A stretch of 64,000 bases of DNA from Micromonospora pallida (GCF_900090325.1 NZ_FMHW01000002.1:7529501-7593500), one strand, 5' to 3'; shown: positions 52,565-61,720, counted from the first letter of the stretch. Numbers and translations: made by a program. The notes: a model not told the origin generated them from the sequence alone.

Positions 52565-53912
52565 TCAGCACCGCGTCCCGGTGGCGTCCGAACCAGGCGG
52601 CCCGGTCGTCGTCGGACAGGTCGGCGAAGCGTCGCGCGTCCTCAGCCAGCCCGGCGTCCTCGGCGAGCAGCGCCTGCGTCCCGATCTCCCCGGGGTAGTT
52701 GCTCCCGTCCGTCGGCAGCCCGCGCTCGGTCAGCCACCAGTGGTACAGCACGAAGGAGGTCCGCCGGCCCGGGGTGACGGACCGCGTCGTCCTGCCCTGG
52801 TCGGCCCGAACCGTCCGGCAGGGGGCGACGAAGATCCCGAAGCCGAGATGCGCCTCGAACCGCTCTGGGTCGATCTCGTGCGCCGGTGCGGTGTTCCGCT
52901 TGGCGACGGGGACGACGATCCGCGTCCCGACCGGCGGCGGAGCCTGCCCGGCGAACCGCGTGGCGTGGTCGAACAGTTCCTGACTCTGCACCACCGTGGC
53001 CTCGTCCAGCCGCAGGGCTCCCAGCGGTGTCAGTCCCGCCACGACCCGGTCGCGGTATTCGGGCAGGAGATGGTCGTGGGCCCGGTCCACGCAGACGCGA
53101 GGAGCGCCGTCCGCGCAGACCACGGCGTACGCCTCCGGAACGGGCAGCCGGGTGTTGGCGGTGACGAGACCGCCGGCCGCCGCGAACCCGGCGACCACGG
53201 CGAGGACGGACGCGACCCGTCCCCGCCCGAGCATCCAGGTCACCAGCGCCGCGCCGAGCGCCAGCCAGAGGGCCGACCTGAGGACGAGCAGCTCCACCGG
53301 TAGGCGGAGGTACTCCCGTGCGGAGTTGTCGATGATCGACAGGTCGTACAGCACGGCCCGGTCGATACTGCTGTCCACGTACATGGCACCCATGTAGATG
53401 ACGTACGGCACGACCGCCGCGACGACCGGTGCCACCACCGGAGCGGGGACCACCGTGCCGAGTGTTGCCCCGATTCCGACCGACATCACCACCCAGGCCA
53501 GCAGCGGCAGGAGTTCGAGCGGGTCGAGACCGCCCTCGGTGGCGCGGGGAGCGGTCATCGCCACCACGTAACCGACCACCGCGAGGTACCCGACGAGACT
53601 GCCGACCGTCACCGACAGCAGCGCGGGTCGGTAGATCCGGGACCGGGAACGGGAGGACGCGACGAGCATCGACAGGTAACCGCCCCGGCGGGGCGCGGCC
53701 ACCGCCCAGGCCACGGCGCCGGCCGCGATGCACGAACCCCACAACCCGGCCCAGGCGACCACCGCGCTGCTGCTCGGCCAGTGGCCCACCCAGCGCTCGG
53801 ACTTCGCCCAGATCGTGGCGATCCCCTGTGCGGCGGTGAGCAGCGCCACGACCGTGCCCAGGCCCAGCCGGCTCCTCAGGTAGCTGCCGGAAGCCGACGA
53901 CGAGCCGCTCAC
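52539..53912 (-). CDS. ABC-associated membrane protein, probable permease
   Basis: The product is 457 residues. About six hydrophobic segments fill the first 260 residues. The C-terminal half (about 260-457) is soluble and unrecognised (RIVVPVAKRNTAPAHEIDPERFEAHLGFGIFV). The gene overlaps the ATPase gene by four bases, so it is the membrane partner of that ABC protein, similar to ABC-2 type systems of unknown substrate. It starts with GTG. The 3' end is covered by the 37-bp repeats. Confidence 0.75.
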   Translation of the reverse strand: MSGSSSASGSYLRSRLGLGTVVALLTAAQGIATIWAKSERWVGHWPSSSAVVAWAGLWGSCIAAGAVAWAVAAPRRGGYLSMLVASSRSRSRIYRPALLSVTVGSLVGYLAVVGYVVAMTAPRATEGGLDPLELLPLLAWVVMSVGIGATLGTVVPAPVVAPVVAAVVPYVIYMGAMYVDSSIDRAVLYDLSIIDNSAREYLRLPVELLVLRSALWLALGAALVTWMLGRGRVASVLAVVAGFAAAGGLVTANTRLPVPEAYAVVCADGAPRVCVDRAHDHLLPEYRDRVVAGLTPLGALRLDEATVVQSQELFDHATRFAGQAPPPVGTRIVVPVAKRNTAPAHEIDPERFEAHLGFGIFVAPCRTVRADQGRTTRSVTPGRRTSFVLYHWWLTERGLPTDGSNYPGEIGTQALLAEDAGLAEDARRFADLSDDDRAAWFGRHRDAVLTCQAGEPA

Positions 53913-54661
53913 CGGTCCTGACCCAGGACGGTCTGGAAGCCCTGCCGCAGGCCGTGGAGGCCGGGCGGGGCGGCAGCGGTCCCCGCCAACTCCTCCGCCG
54001 TGCCGGTCCAGAGCACCGCGCCCGCGTCCAGCACGACGATCCGCCCGGCCAGCGCCTCCACGTCTTCGAGCAGGTGGGTCGCGACGACCACCGTCTTCTC
54101 GGCGCGCAGCCGACGGATCAGGTCGTGGAAGCCGTCCCGCTGCTCCGGATCCAGACCGGCGGTGGGCTCGTCGAGGATCAGCACCGCCGGGTCCGCCGCG
54201 ATGGCTGCCGCCAGCCCCGCGCGGCGTAGCTGTCCGCCGGAGAGCGCCCGCAGGTGCTGCTCGGCCTTCTCCGTCAGACCGACCAGGTCGAGGGCGTCGG
54301 CCGTACGGGGGCCGATCCGGTCTGCCGGGACCTCCTTGAGCCAGGCGGCGTAGGTCACGAACTCCCTGGTCGTCATGTGCGGTGGATAGCCGAACGCCTG
54401 GGGCAGCCAGCCGATGTCGCGCAGCGCGGACCGCCCCCGCCGGACCCGTCCGTCGACCACCGAACCGGCGAGCCGTACCTGCCCGGCGGTCGGCCGCGCC
54501 GCCCCGGCAAGGGTCCTGATCAGGGTGGTCTTTCCCGCGCCGTTACGGCCCAGGAGCACGGTCACCCCGACGGCCAGGTCGAGGCAGACGTGCGACAGCA
54601 CGGTCTTTTTGCCGTACGTGAAGGTGACGTCGTCGACCTCGAGCACCCCGGGCGCGGTCAT
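53909..54661 (-). CDS. ABC transporter ATP-binding protein
   Basis: The product is 250 residues. Walker A GRNGAGKTT, signature LSGGQLRRAGLAAAI and Walker B VLILDEPTAGLDPEQ are present, and the Q-loop segment DIGWLPQAFGYPPHMT is typical of CcmA/antibiotic-type exporters. Its partner overlaps it by four bases. I start it at ATG 54661 (MTAPGVLEVDDVTF), since TAGGGT lies seven bases upstream. Confidence 0.9.
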   Translation of the reverse strand: MTAPGVLEVDDVTFTYGKKTVLSHVCLDLAVGVTVLLGRNGAGKTTLIRTLAGAARPTAGQVRLAGSVVDGRVRRGRSALRDIGWLPQAFGYPPHMTTREFVTYAAWLKEVPADRIGPRTADALDLVGLTEKAEQHLRALSGGQLRRAGLAAAIAADPAVLILDEPTAGLDPEQRDGFHDLIRRLRAEKTVVVATHLLEDVEALAGRIVVLDAGAVLWTGTAEELAGTAAAPPGLHGLRQGFQTVLGQDR

Positions 54662-54668
54662 CCTGTCG

Positions 54669-54674
54669 ACCCTA
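54669..54674 (-). promoter_or_regulatory. Leaderless-type -10 (TAGGGT) for the ABC cluster
   Basis: On the minus strand TAGGGT is followed by CGACAGG and the ATG of the ATPase gene, seven bases with no Shine-Dalgarno sequence. It is the same hexamer as that before the unrelated ABC gene at 57331. Confidence 0.5.
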
Positions 54675-54827
54675 GTCTTCGTGAGACGCGTCATGGCGGA
54701 CCACACGGCTGATCATCGCTTCCTGCCCGGATGCGCCGGGGCCTATCCGGCCGCCGTCACACGGCGTGCCCCCGCCGGGCCGATGCGCGGTCGCGCAGGG
54801 CAGGATGTACGCCAGAGGGGGTGGCGG

Positions 54828-56696
54828 ATGGCTGGGCGGATCCGGGACGAGGACATCGCGCTGGTACGCGAGCGCACCTCGATCGCGGACGTCATCTCGG
54901 AGACGGTGACGCTGAAGTCGGCCGGGGGCGGCAACCTCAAGGGGCTCTGCCCGTTCCACGACGAGAAGAGTCCCTCGTTCAACGTCTCGCCGGCCCGTAA
55001 CGTCTTCTACTGCTTCGGGTGCGGCGCGGGCGGCGACGCGATCAAGTTCCTGATGGACGCCGACCATCTCAGCTTCGTCGAGTCGGTCGAGCGGCTCGCC
55101 GGCCGGGCCGGCATCCAGTTGCGCTACATCGAGGACGGCAAGCCCGCCCCGCGCGTACGGCAGCAGCAGGGCCAGCGGCAGCGGCTGGTCGCCGCGCACG
55201 CCGCCGCCGTCGAGTTCTACCGGGCCCAGCTCACCACTGCCGGGGCCCGGCCGGCCCGCGAGTTCCTCGCCGAGCGGGGCTTCGACCGGGCTGCCGCCGA
55301 GCGGTACGGCTGCGGCTTCGCCCCGGATGCCTGGGACCTGCTCACCAAGCACCTGCGCCAGCAGGGGTTCAGCCACGACGAGCTGGTGACCGCAGGGCTG
55401 TCCCGCCCGGCCCGCTCCGGTTCGCTGATCGACCGGTTCCGCCGCCGGCTGCTCTGGCCGATCCGGGACCTCAGCGGCGACGTGATCGGGTTCGGCGCGC
55501 GGAAGCTGTTCGAGGACGACGACGGCCCGAAGTACCTGAACACCCCCGAGACGCCGATCTACAAGAAGTCGCACGTGCTGTACGGCCTCGACCAGGCCAA
55601 ACGGGAGATCGCCCGGCAGGGCCGGGTGGTCGTGGTCGAGGGGTACACCGACGTGATGGCCTGCCACCTGGCGGGGGAGAGCACCGCCGTGGCGACCTGC
55701 GGCACCGCGTTCGGCGCGGACCACATCGGGGTGCTGCGCCGGCTGCTGCTGGACAGCGACGACGTGGCCGGCGAGATCATCTTCACCTTCGACGGGGACG
55801 CCGCCGGGCAGAAGGCCGCGCTGCGCGCCTTCGAGGAAGACCAGCGGTTCGTCGGGCGGACCTTCATCGCAGTCAGCCCGGACAACATGGACCCCTGCGA
55901 GCTGCGGCTGGCAAAGGGCGACCTGGCCGTCCGGGACCTGGTCGCCCGGCGTGAACCGCTGGTCGACTTCGCGCTCCGGCACATGATCGGCCGGTACGAC
56001 CTGGACACCGTCGACGGCCGGGTGGAGGCGATGCGCCGGGCCGCGCCGCTGGTGGCGAAGATCAAGGACCCGGAGAAGCGCCCCGAGTACGTCCGCAAGC
56101 TCGCCGGTGACCTCGGCATGGAGATCGAGCCGGTGCAGCGGGCGGTGCTCGCCGCCGGGGGCGCCCCGACCGGCCGGGAGGCGTCGGCGCGGACCGCCCC
56201 GGCGCGGCGCGAGCCGGCGGTGGACAGCCCGCAGTCGATGGTCGAGCGGGAGGCGTTGAAGCTGGCCCTCCAGGAGCCGGTGCTCGCCGGCCCGATGTTC
56301 GACGCGGTCGGCGCGGACGAGTACCGGCACCCCGTACACGTGGTGGTGCGGACGGCAGTCGCGGAGGCCGGCGGGGTGTCGACGGCGACCGGCGGGGCGG
56401 TCTGGGTGGGCCAGGTCCAGGACGCCTGCGCCGACCTGGCCGCGCAGGCCCTGGTCACGGAGCTGGCCGTGGAGCCGCTGCGGATCGACGGCGAGCCCGA
56501 CCCGAGGTACGTCTCGATCACCCTCGCCCAGTTGCAGTGGGGGGCGGTCACCGCCCGGATCAGGGACCTGAAGTCCAAGATCCAGCGGGTGAACCCGGTG
56601 GCGAACAAGGACGAGTACTTCGCGCTCTTCGGCGAGCTGCTCTCGCTGGAGCAGCACGCCCGGGCGCTGCGCGAGCAGGCTGCGGGAGGACTGTGA
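54828..56696 (+). CDS. dnaG: DNA primase DnaG
   Basis: The product is 622 residues. The N-terminal zinc domain has CPFHDEKSPSFNV...FYCFGCGAGG (residues 38-66), the catalytic TOPRIM core contains VVVVEGYTDVMACH and FDGDAAGQ (about 270-335), and a C-terminal DnaB-binding helical domain follows. It makes RNA primers for replication. ATG 54828 follows GAGGGGGTGG. The TGA overlaps the next ATG by one base. Confidence 0.97.
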   Translation: MAGRIRDEDIALVRERTSIADVISETVTLKSAGGGNLKGLCPFHDEKSPSFNVSPARNVFYCFGCGAGGDAIKFLMDADHLSFVESVERLAGRAGIQLRYIEDGKPAPRVRQQQGQRQRLVAAHAAAVEFYRAQLTTAGARPAREFLAERGFDRAAAERYGCGFAPDAWDLLTKHLRQQGFSHDELVTAGLSRPARSGSLIDRFRRRLLWPIRDLSGDVIGFGARKLFEDDDGPKYLNTPETPIYKKSHVLYGLDQAKREIARQGRVVVVEGYTDVMACHLAGESTAVATCGTAFGADHIGVLRRLLLDSDDVAGEIIFTFDGDAAGQKAALRAFEEDQRFVGRTFIAVSPDNMDPCELRLAKGDLAVRDLVARREPLVDFALRHMIGRYDLDTVDGRVEAMRRAAPLVAKIKDPEKRPEYVRKLAGDLGMEIEPVQRAVLAAGGAPTGREASARTAPARREPAVDSPQSMVEREALKLALQEPVLAGPMFDAVGADEYRHPVHVVVRTAVAEAGGVSTATGGAVWVGQVQDACADLAAQALVTELAVEPLRIDGEPDPRYVSITLAQLQWGAVTARIRDLKSKIQRVNPVANKDEYFALFGELLSLEQHARALREQAAGGL

Positions 56697-57229
56697 TGGG
56701 GCTGTTCAACCGTCGGCGCAAGCTTCCGGCGCAGTGCCGCCCGGCACTGGCCGCGCACGAGCGGGTCCTCGCCTGGGCCCGGGTGGGCGACGGCGACGAC
56801 GCCGCCACGGTCGCCACCAACCTCGGGCTCTGGCTGCCCGGCCGGGCCGAGCGACTGGGCTGGCACGACATCCTCAAGGCGGTCTGGTCCGGCCGGGAAC
56901 TGACCGTCACCCCGGCCGACCCGGTCGCCGAGCGGGACGGCTACCTGGTGGTCGCCGACGCGCCCACGTCGACCTACCTCCTGCTCGACCCGGGGGAGCT
57001 GCCGCACCAGGTGCGGGCCCGGGTGACCAAGTCGGTGGCGTACACCGCGCACCACCCGGTGCCCGGCGGCGCGGGCCGGGTCGCCGCCCGTCGGGTGCCG
57101 GGGGTGGACGGCCTGACCTGGACGGTCCGCTACGACCCGGGCACCCCGGCCGACGATCCCGACGTGGCCGCCGAGACGGACCGGCTGGTCGCCGCCGCCC
57201 GGACCGCCACCACCCCCGGCTCGCTGTAG
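56696..57229 (+). CDS. Conserved hypothetical protein downstream of dnaG
   Basis: The product is 177 residues and soluble: MGLFNRRRKLPAQCRPALAA, LAWARVGDGDDAATVATNLGLW and VGWHDILKAVWSG-type segments (here RLGWHDILKAVWSG). The pattern suggests a small PH-like beta-rich domain that is conserved after dnaG in actinobacteria; no function is known. It is translationally coupled to dnaG by the TGATG overlap. Confidence 0.82.
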   Translation: MGLFNRRRKLPAQCRPALAAHERVLAWARVGDGDDAATVATNLGLWLPGRAERLGWHDILKAVWSGRELTVTPADPVAERDGYLVVADAPTSTYLLLDPGELPHQVRARVTKSVAYTAHHPVPGGAGRVAARRVPGVDGLTWTVRYDPGTPADDPDVAAETDRLVAAARTATTPGSL

Positions 57230-57244
57230 AGCCGCGTCCCCCGA

Positions 57245-57261
57245 GCGGCCACCCTGGCCGC
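57245..57261. terminator. Short hairpin after the dnaG operon
   Basis: GCGGCCA and TGGCCGC enclose a three-base loop, 16 bases past the stop. It is modest in size and has no T-tract. Confidence 0.4.
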
Positions 57262-57318
57262 GCCCGCACTCCCCGCGACCCCGGGAGAAAAGAAGTGGGG
57301 TCTGTCGGGGGTGCCGAC

Positions 57319-57324
57319 TAGGGT
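57319..57324 (+). promoter_or_regulatory. Leaderless-type -10 (TAGGGT) for the ABC-2 operon
   Basis: TAGGGT is followed by CGAGGC and the GTG at 57331, six bases with no ribosome-binding site. Confidence 0.5.
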
Positions 57325-57330
57325 CGAGGC

Positions 57331-58260
57331 GTGACGGCGCAGATCTTGATTCGGGCCCGGGGTCTGGTGAAGCGGTTCGGGGACTTCACCGCCGTGGACG
57401 GAATCGACGTCGACGTACCCGCCGGGGAGGCCTTCGGCTTCCTCGGCCCGAACGGCGCGGGCAAGTCCTCGACCATGCGGATGGTCGGCTGCATCTCCCC
57501 GCCGAGCGGGGGCGAGCTGCGCATCCTCGGCATGGACCCGGTGCGCGACGGGCCGGCGATCCGGGCCCGACTCGGGGTCTGCCCGCAGCTCGACAACCTC
57601 GACCCGGAGCTGACCGTCCGGGAGAACCTGACCACCTACGCGCGTTACTTCGGCATCTCCCGTCGGGTGGCCCGGGACCGCGCCGCCGAACTGCTCGACT
57701 TCGTGCAGCTCACCGAACGCGCCGACAGCAAGGTCGAGCCGCTCTCCGGTGGCATGAAACGCCGGCTGACCATCGCCCGCGCGCTGGTCAACGAGCCGGA
57801 GATCGTGCTGCTCGACGAACCCACCACCGGGCTCGACCCGCAGGCCCGGCACCTGGTCTGGGAACGGCTGTTCCGGCTCAAGCAGCAGGGCGTCACGCTG
57901 GTGCTCACCACCCACTACATGGACGAGGCCGAGCAGCTCTGCGACCGGCTGGTGGTGATGGACGGCGGCCGGATCGTCGCCGAGGGGTCACCCCGGGCGC
58001 TGATCGAGCGGTACTCCACCCGCGAGGTGGTGGAGCTGCGGTTCGCCGCCGAGTCGCAGGAGGCGTTCGCCGGCAAGCTGGACGGCGTCGGGGAACGCGT
58101 CGAGGTGCTGCCCGACCGGGTCCTGCTCTACGTGACCGACGGGGACGACGCGGTGGCCGATGTGCACGCGCGCGGACTCACCCCGGCGAGCGTGCTGGTC
58201 CGGCGCAGCAGCCTGGAGGACGTCTTCCTCCACCTGACCGGTCGCACCCTGGTCGACTGA
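57331..58260 (+). CDS. ABC-2 type transporter ATP-binding protein (NodI/DrrA-like)
   Basis: The product is 309 residues. Walker A GPNGAGKSS, signature LSGGMKRRLTIARAL, Walker B IVLLDEPTTGLDPQA, and the NodI/DrrA-type CPQLDNLDPELTVRENL after the Q-loop. The C-terminal domain (about 230-309) is the DUF4162-like extension of export ATPases. With the two following permeases it forms an exporter of lipid-like or antibiotic-like substrate, not specified by the sequence. Confidence 0.93.
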   Translation: MTAQILIRARGLVKRFGDFTAVDGIDVDVPAGEAFGFLGPNGAGKSSTMRMVGCISPPSGGELRILGMDPVRDGPAIRARLGVCPQLDNLDPELTVRENLTTYARYFGISRRVARDRAAELLDFVQLTERADSKVEPLSGGMKRRLTIARALVNEPEIVLLDEPTTGLDPQARHLVWERLFRLKQQGVTLVLTTHYMDEAEQLCDRLVVMDGGRIVAEGSPRALIERYSTREVVELRFAAESQEAFAGKLDGVGERVEVLPDRVLLYVTDGDDAVADVHARGLTPASVLVRRSSLEDVFLHLTGRTLVD

Positions 58261-58276
58261 GCGGGGTGGGGCGGAG

Positions 58277-59086
58277 ATGAGCGTGACCCAGCAGACCCGG
58301 CGGGAGTCGGCCCGGCCGGCCCTGCCCCGGGTGCCGGCACTGACCGTCCTGTCGTACCACCTGGTCGGCTACCGGCGCACCTGGCGGGCGAGCGTCTTCT
58401 CGTCGTTCCTGCTGCCGGTGCTCACCGTGCTCGGCTTCGGCGTGGGGGTCGGCGCGTACGTCGACCAGGGCGTCGGCGGGGTGAGCTACCTGCACTGGAT
58501 CCTGCCCGGCCTGGTCGCCTCGACCGCCTTCCAGGTCGCGGTCGGCGAGTCGACCTGGCCGGTGTACGGCAACTTCCAGTGGACCAAGCTCTACTACGCG
58601 CAGAGCGCGGCCCCGCTGCGGGTCGGCGACATCCTCGGAGGCCACCTGATCTTCGTACTGTTCCGGGTGTTCACCGCCGCCGTCGCGTTCCTGCTCGTCG
58701 CGGCGGTGTTCGGCGCGGTGCGGTCGGTGTGGGCGCTGGCCGCCCTGCCGGTCGTGCTGCTGCTCGGCCTGGCGGTTGCCGCGCCGACCTTCGCGTACGC
58801 CGGACGGGTGCCGGGCGACAGCTACCTCGCGCTGCTGTTCCGGTTCGCGGTGATTCCGGCGACCCTGTTCGCCGGAGTGTTCTTCCCGGTCGAGTCGCTG
58901 CCGGTCGGCCTGCGCTGGTTGGCGTACCTCACCCCGCTCTGGCACGGCGTGGACCTGTGCCGGGCCGCCGTGCTCGGGGTGGCCCCCCAGTGGTCGGCCA
59001 CCGGGCACCTGCTCTACCTCGCCGCCTGGGCCCTGGCCGGGTGGGCGCTGGCCCGGCGCGTGTTCCACCGCACACTCGTCGTCTAG
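58277..59086 (+). CDS. ABC-2 type transporter permease (first)
   Basis: The product is 269 residues with six hydrophobic segments: VLSYHLVGYRRTWRASVFSSFLLPVLTVLGFGVGVG and a later VIPATLFAGVFFPVESLPVGLRWLAYLTPLWHGVDL, the ABC-2/NodJ pattern (FSGxFFP-like). GGGGCGGAG precedes the ATG. It lies 16 bases after the ATPase gene. Confidence 0.92.
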   Translation: MSVTQQTRRESARPALPRVPALTVLSYHLVGYRRTWRASVFSSFLLPVLTVLGFGVGVGAYVDQGVGGVSYLHWILPGLVASTAFQVAVGESTWPVYGNFQWTKLYYAQSAAPLRVGDILGGHLIFVLFRVFTAAVAFLLVAAVFGAVRSVWALAALPVVLLLGLAVAAPTFAYAGRVPGDSYLALLFRFAVIPATLFAGVFFPVESLPVGLRWLAYLTPLWHGVDLCRAAVLGVAPQWSATGHLLYLAAWALAGWALARRVFHRTLVV

Positions 59087-59096
59087 GGAGGGCCCC

Positions 59097-59906
59097 GTGG
59101 TCACTCTGGTGCTGCCCCGGCTGGTCGACGTCGGGGCCGCCGCCCGCCGGTCGGTCTCGGTCACCGAGCGCAACATCGCCACGCTCAGTACGGCGTACTG
59201 GCTGGTGCTCGTCTCCGGGTTCCTGGAGCCGGTGTTGTACCTCTTCTCGATCGGGGTCGGGGTGGGGGCGCTGGTCGGCGACTTCACCCTCCCCGACGGG
59301 CGGGTCGTGTCGTACGCGACGTTCGTCGCCCCGGCGCTGCTCGCCTCGTCGGCGATGAGCGGGGCGCTCGCCGAGACCACCTTCAACTTCTTCGGGAAGA
59401 TGAAGTACCTGAAGCTGTACGACGGGGTGATCGCCACCCCCGTGCAGCCGTTCGAGATCGCCCTCGGCGAGCTGGCCTGGGCGATGCTGCGCGGGTCGCT
59501 CTACTCCGCGGCGTTCCTCGTGGTGATGGTGACGATGGACCTGACCACCGTGGCCCGGGCGGTCACGACGCTGCCGGCGGCGCTGCTGGTCGGCTTCGCG
59601 TTCGGCGCGCTGGGCATGACCGTCGCCAGCTTCATGCGCAGTTGGCAGGACTTCGACCTGCTCGGGTCCGTGCAGTTCACCCTCTTCCTCTTCTCCGGCA
59701 CGTTCGTTCCGGCGCAGGCGTATCCGGACCTGCTGCGCTGGGTGGTGGAGGTGACCCCGCTCTACCGGTCGGTGCACCTGCTCCGGGACGCGGCGCTCGG
59801 CACTGGCGGTGGGGGCTGGCTGGTCGACGTGCTCTACCTGGTCGGCTTGACGGTGCTGTGCCTGGTGGTGGCCTCCCGCCGGACGTCCCGCCTGCTGTAC
59901 CGATAG
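59097..59906 (+). CDS. ABC-2 type transporter permease (second)
   Basis: The product is 269 residues and homologous in layout to the preceding permease: WLVLVSGFLEPVLYLFSIGVGVGALVG, and LFLFSGTFVPAQAYPDLLRWVVEVTPLYRSVHLLRDAALG near the end. The two permeases are probably a heterodimeric channel. GTG 59097 has GGGAGG upstream, ten bases after the first permease. Confidence 0.92.
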   Translation: MVTLVLPRLVDVGAAARRSVSVTERNIATLSTAYWLVLVSGFLEPVLYLFSIGVGVGALVGDFTLPDGRVVSYATFVAPALLASSAMSGALAETTFNFFGKMKYLKLYDGVIATPVQPFEIALGELAWAMLRGSLYSAAFLVVMVTMDLTTVARAVTTLPAALLVGFAFGALGMTVASFMRSWQDFDLLGSVQFTLFLFSGTFVPAQAYPDLLRWVVEVTPLYRSVHLLRDAALGTGGGGWLVDVLYLVGLTVLCLVVASRRTSRLLYR

Positions 59907-59990
59907 GACGTGGCGGCCTCCGGATCGGTGGTTATCCGGGGGCGGGTCGGGGCATGACGAGGGGGAGACAGCCGACCTGAGGGAGGGGCG

Positions 59991-61442
59991 ATGGCCTCCG
60001 ACGAGTCCCCCGGCCGGGGCGGGCCGCACCGCGACCGCTCCGCCACCGCCACCCGGCGCGAGCCCGCCACCGCCACCCGGCGCGAGCCCGCCACCGCCAC
60101 CCGGCGCGAGCCCGCCACCGCCACCCGGCGCGAGCCCGCCACCGCGACTCGGCGCGAGCCTGACGACCTGCCCGACGCCGACGCGGCGTCGACGACCCGG
60201 CACGACGATCCGTCGCCGAGCCCCCTGGCGGGTGTGGAGTCGACCAACGGGCGGTCGTACGGACCGGTCGACCGGCACCGGAACGGCGACGGGGCTGACC
60301 GGCACCGGAACGGCGACGGGGCTGACCGGCACCGGAACGGCGACCAGGCCGATCGGCGCCGGAACGGCGACGGGTCCGACCGGCGCTGGGCGGACGGTCC
60401 GGCCGGGAACCGCCCGGCAGGGCCGGACGACGGTTCGGCCCGGAAACGGCCGGTGGGGCCGGACGACGGACCGGACAGTCCGACCCAGCTCTCCGGGACG
60501 GGCTGGCGGGACACGCTGCGCCGGACGGGCCGGGAGTTCTCCGAGGACAGTCTGACCGACTGGGCGGCGGCGCTGACCTACTACGGCGTGCTCTCGATCT
60601 TTCCCGGCCTGCTGGTGCTGATCTCGCTGCTCGGGCTGCTCGGCGAGAGCGCCACGAACGAGATCCGGGACACGGTCGCCGACGCGGTGCCGGAGCAGAA
60701 CGTCCAGCGGATCATCGAAGGGGCCATCGACCAGGCGAGCGCCTCTGGCGGCCTAGCCAGCGTGGCGGCCGTACTCGGTCTGCTCGCCGCCTTCTGGTCG
60801 GCCTCCGGCTACGTCGCGGCGTTCATGCGCGCCTCCAACGCCATCTACGACGTGCCGGAGGGGCGGCCGATCTGGAAGACCCTGCCGATCCGGGTCGGCG
60901 TGACCGCCGTGATCGGGGTGATGCTGCTGGCCAGCGCGGTGATCGTGGTCTTCACCGGACGGTTGGCCGAGGCGGCGGGGGACGCGATCGGGCTCGGCTC
61001 GACGGCGGTCACGGTGTGGAACATCGCCAAGTGGCCGGTGCTGCTGGTGCTGGTCAGCCTGATGTTCGCGCTCCTCTACTGGGCCTCGCCGAACGCGCGG
61101 CACGGCGGATTCCGCTGGGTCAGTCCGGGCGGCGTGCTGGCGGTGGTGCTCTGGCTGGTCATCTCGGGCCTGTTCGCGCTCTACGTGAGCAACTTCGGCT
61201 CGTACAACAAGACGTACGGGGCCTTGGCCGGCGTGATCGTCTTCCTGATCTGGCTCTGGCTGACCAACATCGCCATCCTGCTCGGGGCCGAATTCGACGC
61301 CGAACTCGAACGCAGTCGGGCGATCGCCGCCGGGCACTCTCCGGAGGAGGAGCCCTACGTCGAGCTGCGCGACGACCGGAAGCTGCGCAAGAAGGCCCGG
61401 AAGCGGGACCGGGAGCAGGGGCGCGAGCCGCACACCCGCTGA
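59991..61442 (+). CDS. YihY/virulence factor BrkB family membrane protein with repetitive N-terminus
   Basis: The product is 483 residues. The first roughly 160 are hydrophilic and repetitive: five ATATRREP units, then four ADRHRNGDG-like units, then Gly/Pro/Arg-rich sequence. The YihY domain (about 170-440) starts DSLTDWAAALTYYGVLSIFPGLLVL and has six hydrophobic segments including KTYGALAGVIVFLIWLWLTNIAILLGAEFDAELER. The C-terminus is basic. The family is an uncharacterised inner-membrane family, not tRNA-processing RNase BN as once annotated. GAGGGAGGGGCG precedes the ATG. Confidence 0.9.
   Translation: MASDESPGRGGPHRDRSATATRREPATATRREPATATRREPATATRREPATATRREPDDLPDADAASTTRHDDPSPSPLAGVESTNGRSYGPVDRHRNGDGADRHRNGDGADRHRNGDQADRRRNGDGSDRRWADGPAGNRPAGPDDGSARKRPVGPDDGPDSPTQLSGTGWRDTLRRTGREFSEDSLTDWAAALTYYGVLSIFPGLLVLISLLGLLGESATNEIRDTVADAVPEQNVQRIIEGAIDQASASGGLASVAAVLGLLAAFWSASGYVAAFMRASNAIYDVPEGRPIWKTLPIRVGVTAVIGVMLLASAVIVVFTGRLAEAAGDAIGLGSTAVTVWNIAKWPVLLVLVSLMFALLYWASPNARHGGFRWVSPGGVLAVVLWLVISGLFALYVSNFGSYNKTYGALAGVIVFLIWLWLTNIAILLGAEFDAELERSRAIAAGHSPEEEPYVELRDDRKLRKKARKRDREQGREPHTR
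60042..60161 (+). repeat. 24-bp in-frame minisatellite, five units
   Basis: Five units of GCCACCGCCACCCGGCGCGA then GCCC at a 24-bp period, the last with three changes, encode the ATATRREP repeats. Confidence 0.9.
60270..60377 (+). repeat. 27-bp in-frame minisatellite, four units
   Basis: Units GACCGGCACCGGAACGGCGA then CGGGGCT start at 60270, 60297, 60324 and 60351. The last two have diverged. They encode DRHRNGDGA-like peptides. Confidence 0.88.
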
Positions 61443-61484
61443 CGCTCCGCACTTCCACCACCCCGCCCGTCCCGAATGCCCGCG

Positions 61485-61515
61485 CCGCCCCCGCCGCGCC
61501 CCGTGGCGGGGGCGG
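61485..61515 (+). terminator. Hairpin terminator after the YihY gene
   Basis: Perfect arms CCGCCCCCGCC and GGCGGGGGCGG enclose a nine-base loop, 43 bases after the stop, with TTCC following. Confidence 0.7.
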
Positions 61516-61582
61516 TTCCGTGGTGGATACGGGCAGGTCGGGGGCGGTGCGGCGTTACCAGCAGGTTTCCTCGGCTTGACCG

Positions 61583-61610
61583 AATCTTTTGTTCAGGTCG
61601 ACAAAAGTTT
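61583..61610. promoter_or_regulatory. Candidate ROK-regulator operator
   Basis: AATCTTTTGT and ACAAAAGTTT are inverted repeats (nine of ten positions) separated by eight bases, an AT-rich palindrome in a GC-rich genome, about 110 bases upstream of the ROK gene. ROK repressors bind such TTTTGT-type palindromes and often control themselves and adjacent sugar transporters. Confidence 0.6.
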
Positions 61611-61720
61611 GCGCTAGATCGGCCGAAGCTCTGGACACGCGATGCGTAACCCTCCTACTGTGACGGGCACAACACGACGACGTGACGTCGATGTGAACGG
61701 CTTGAAGTGAGGTGAGTCCG

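Noticed and set aside
49345..54661. Integrated mobile element or phage region
   Set aside because: No integrase, transposase, phage structural gene, attachment-site repeat or GC shift; the genes are ordinary membrane and transport functions.
60042..60377. Regular direct repeats resembling a CRISPR array
   Set aside because: Units are contiguous with no unique spacers, keep a reading frame, and no cas gene is present.
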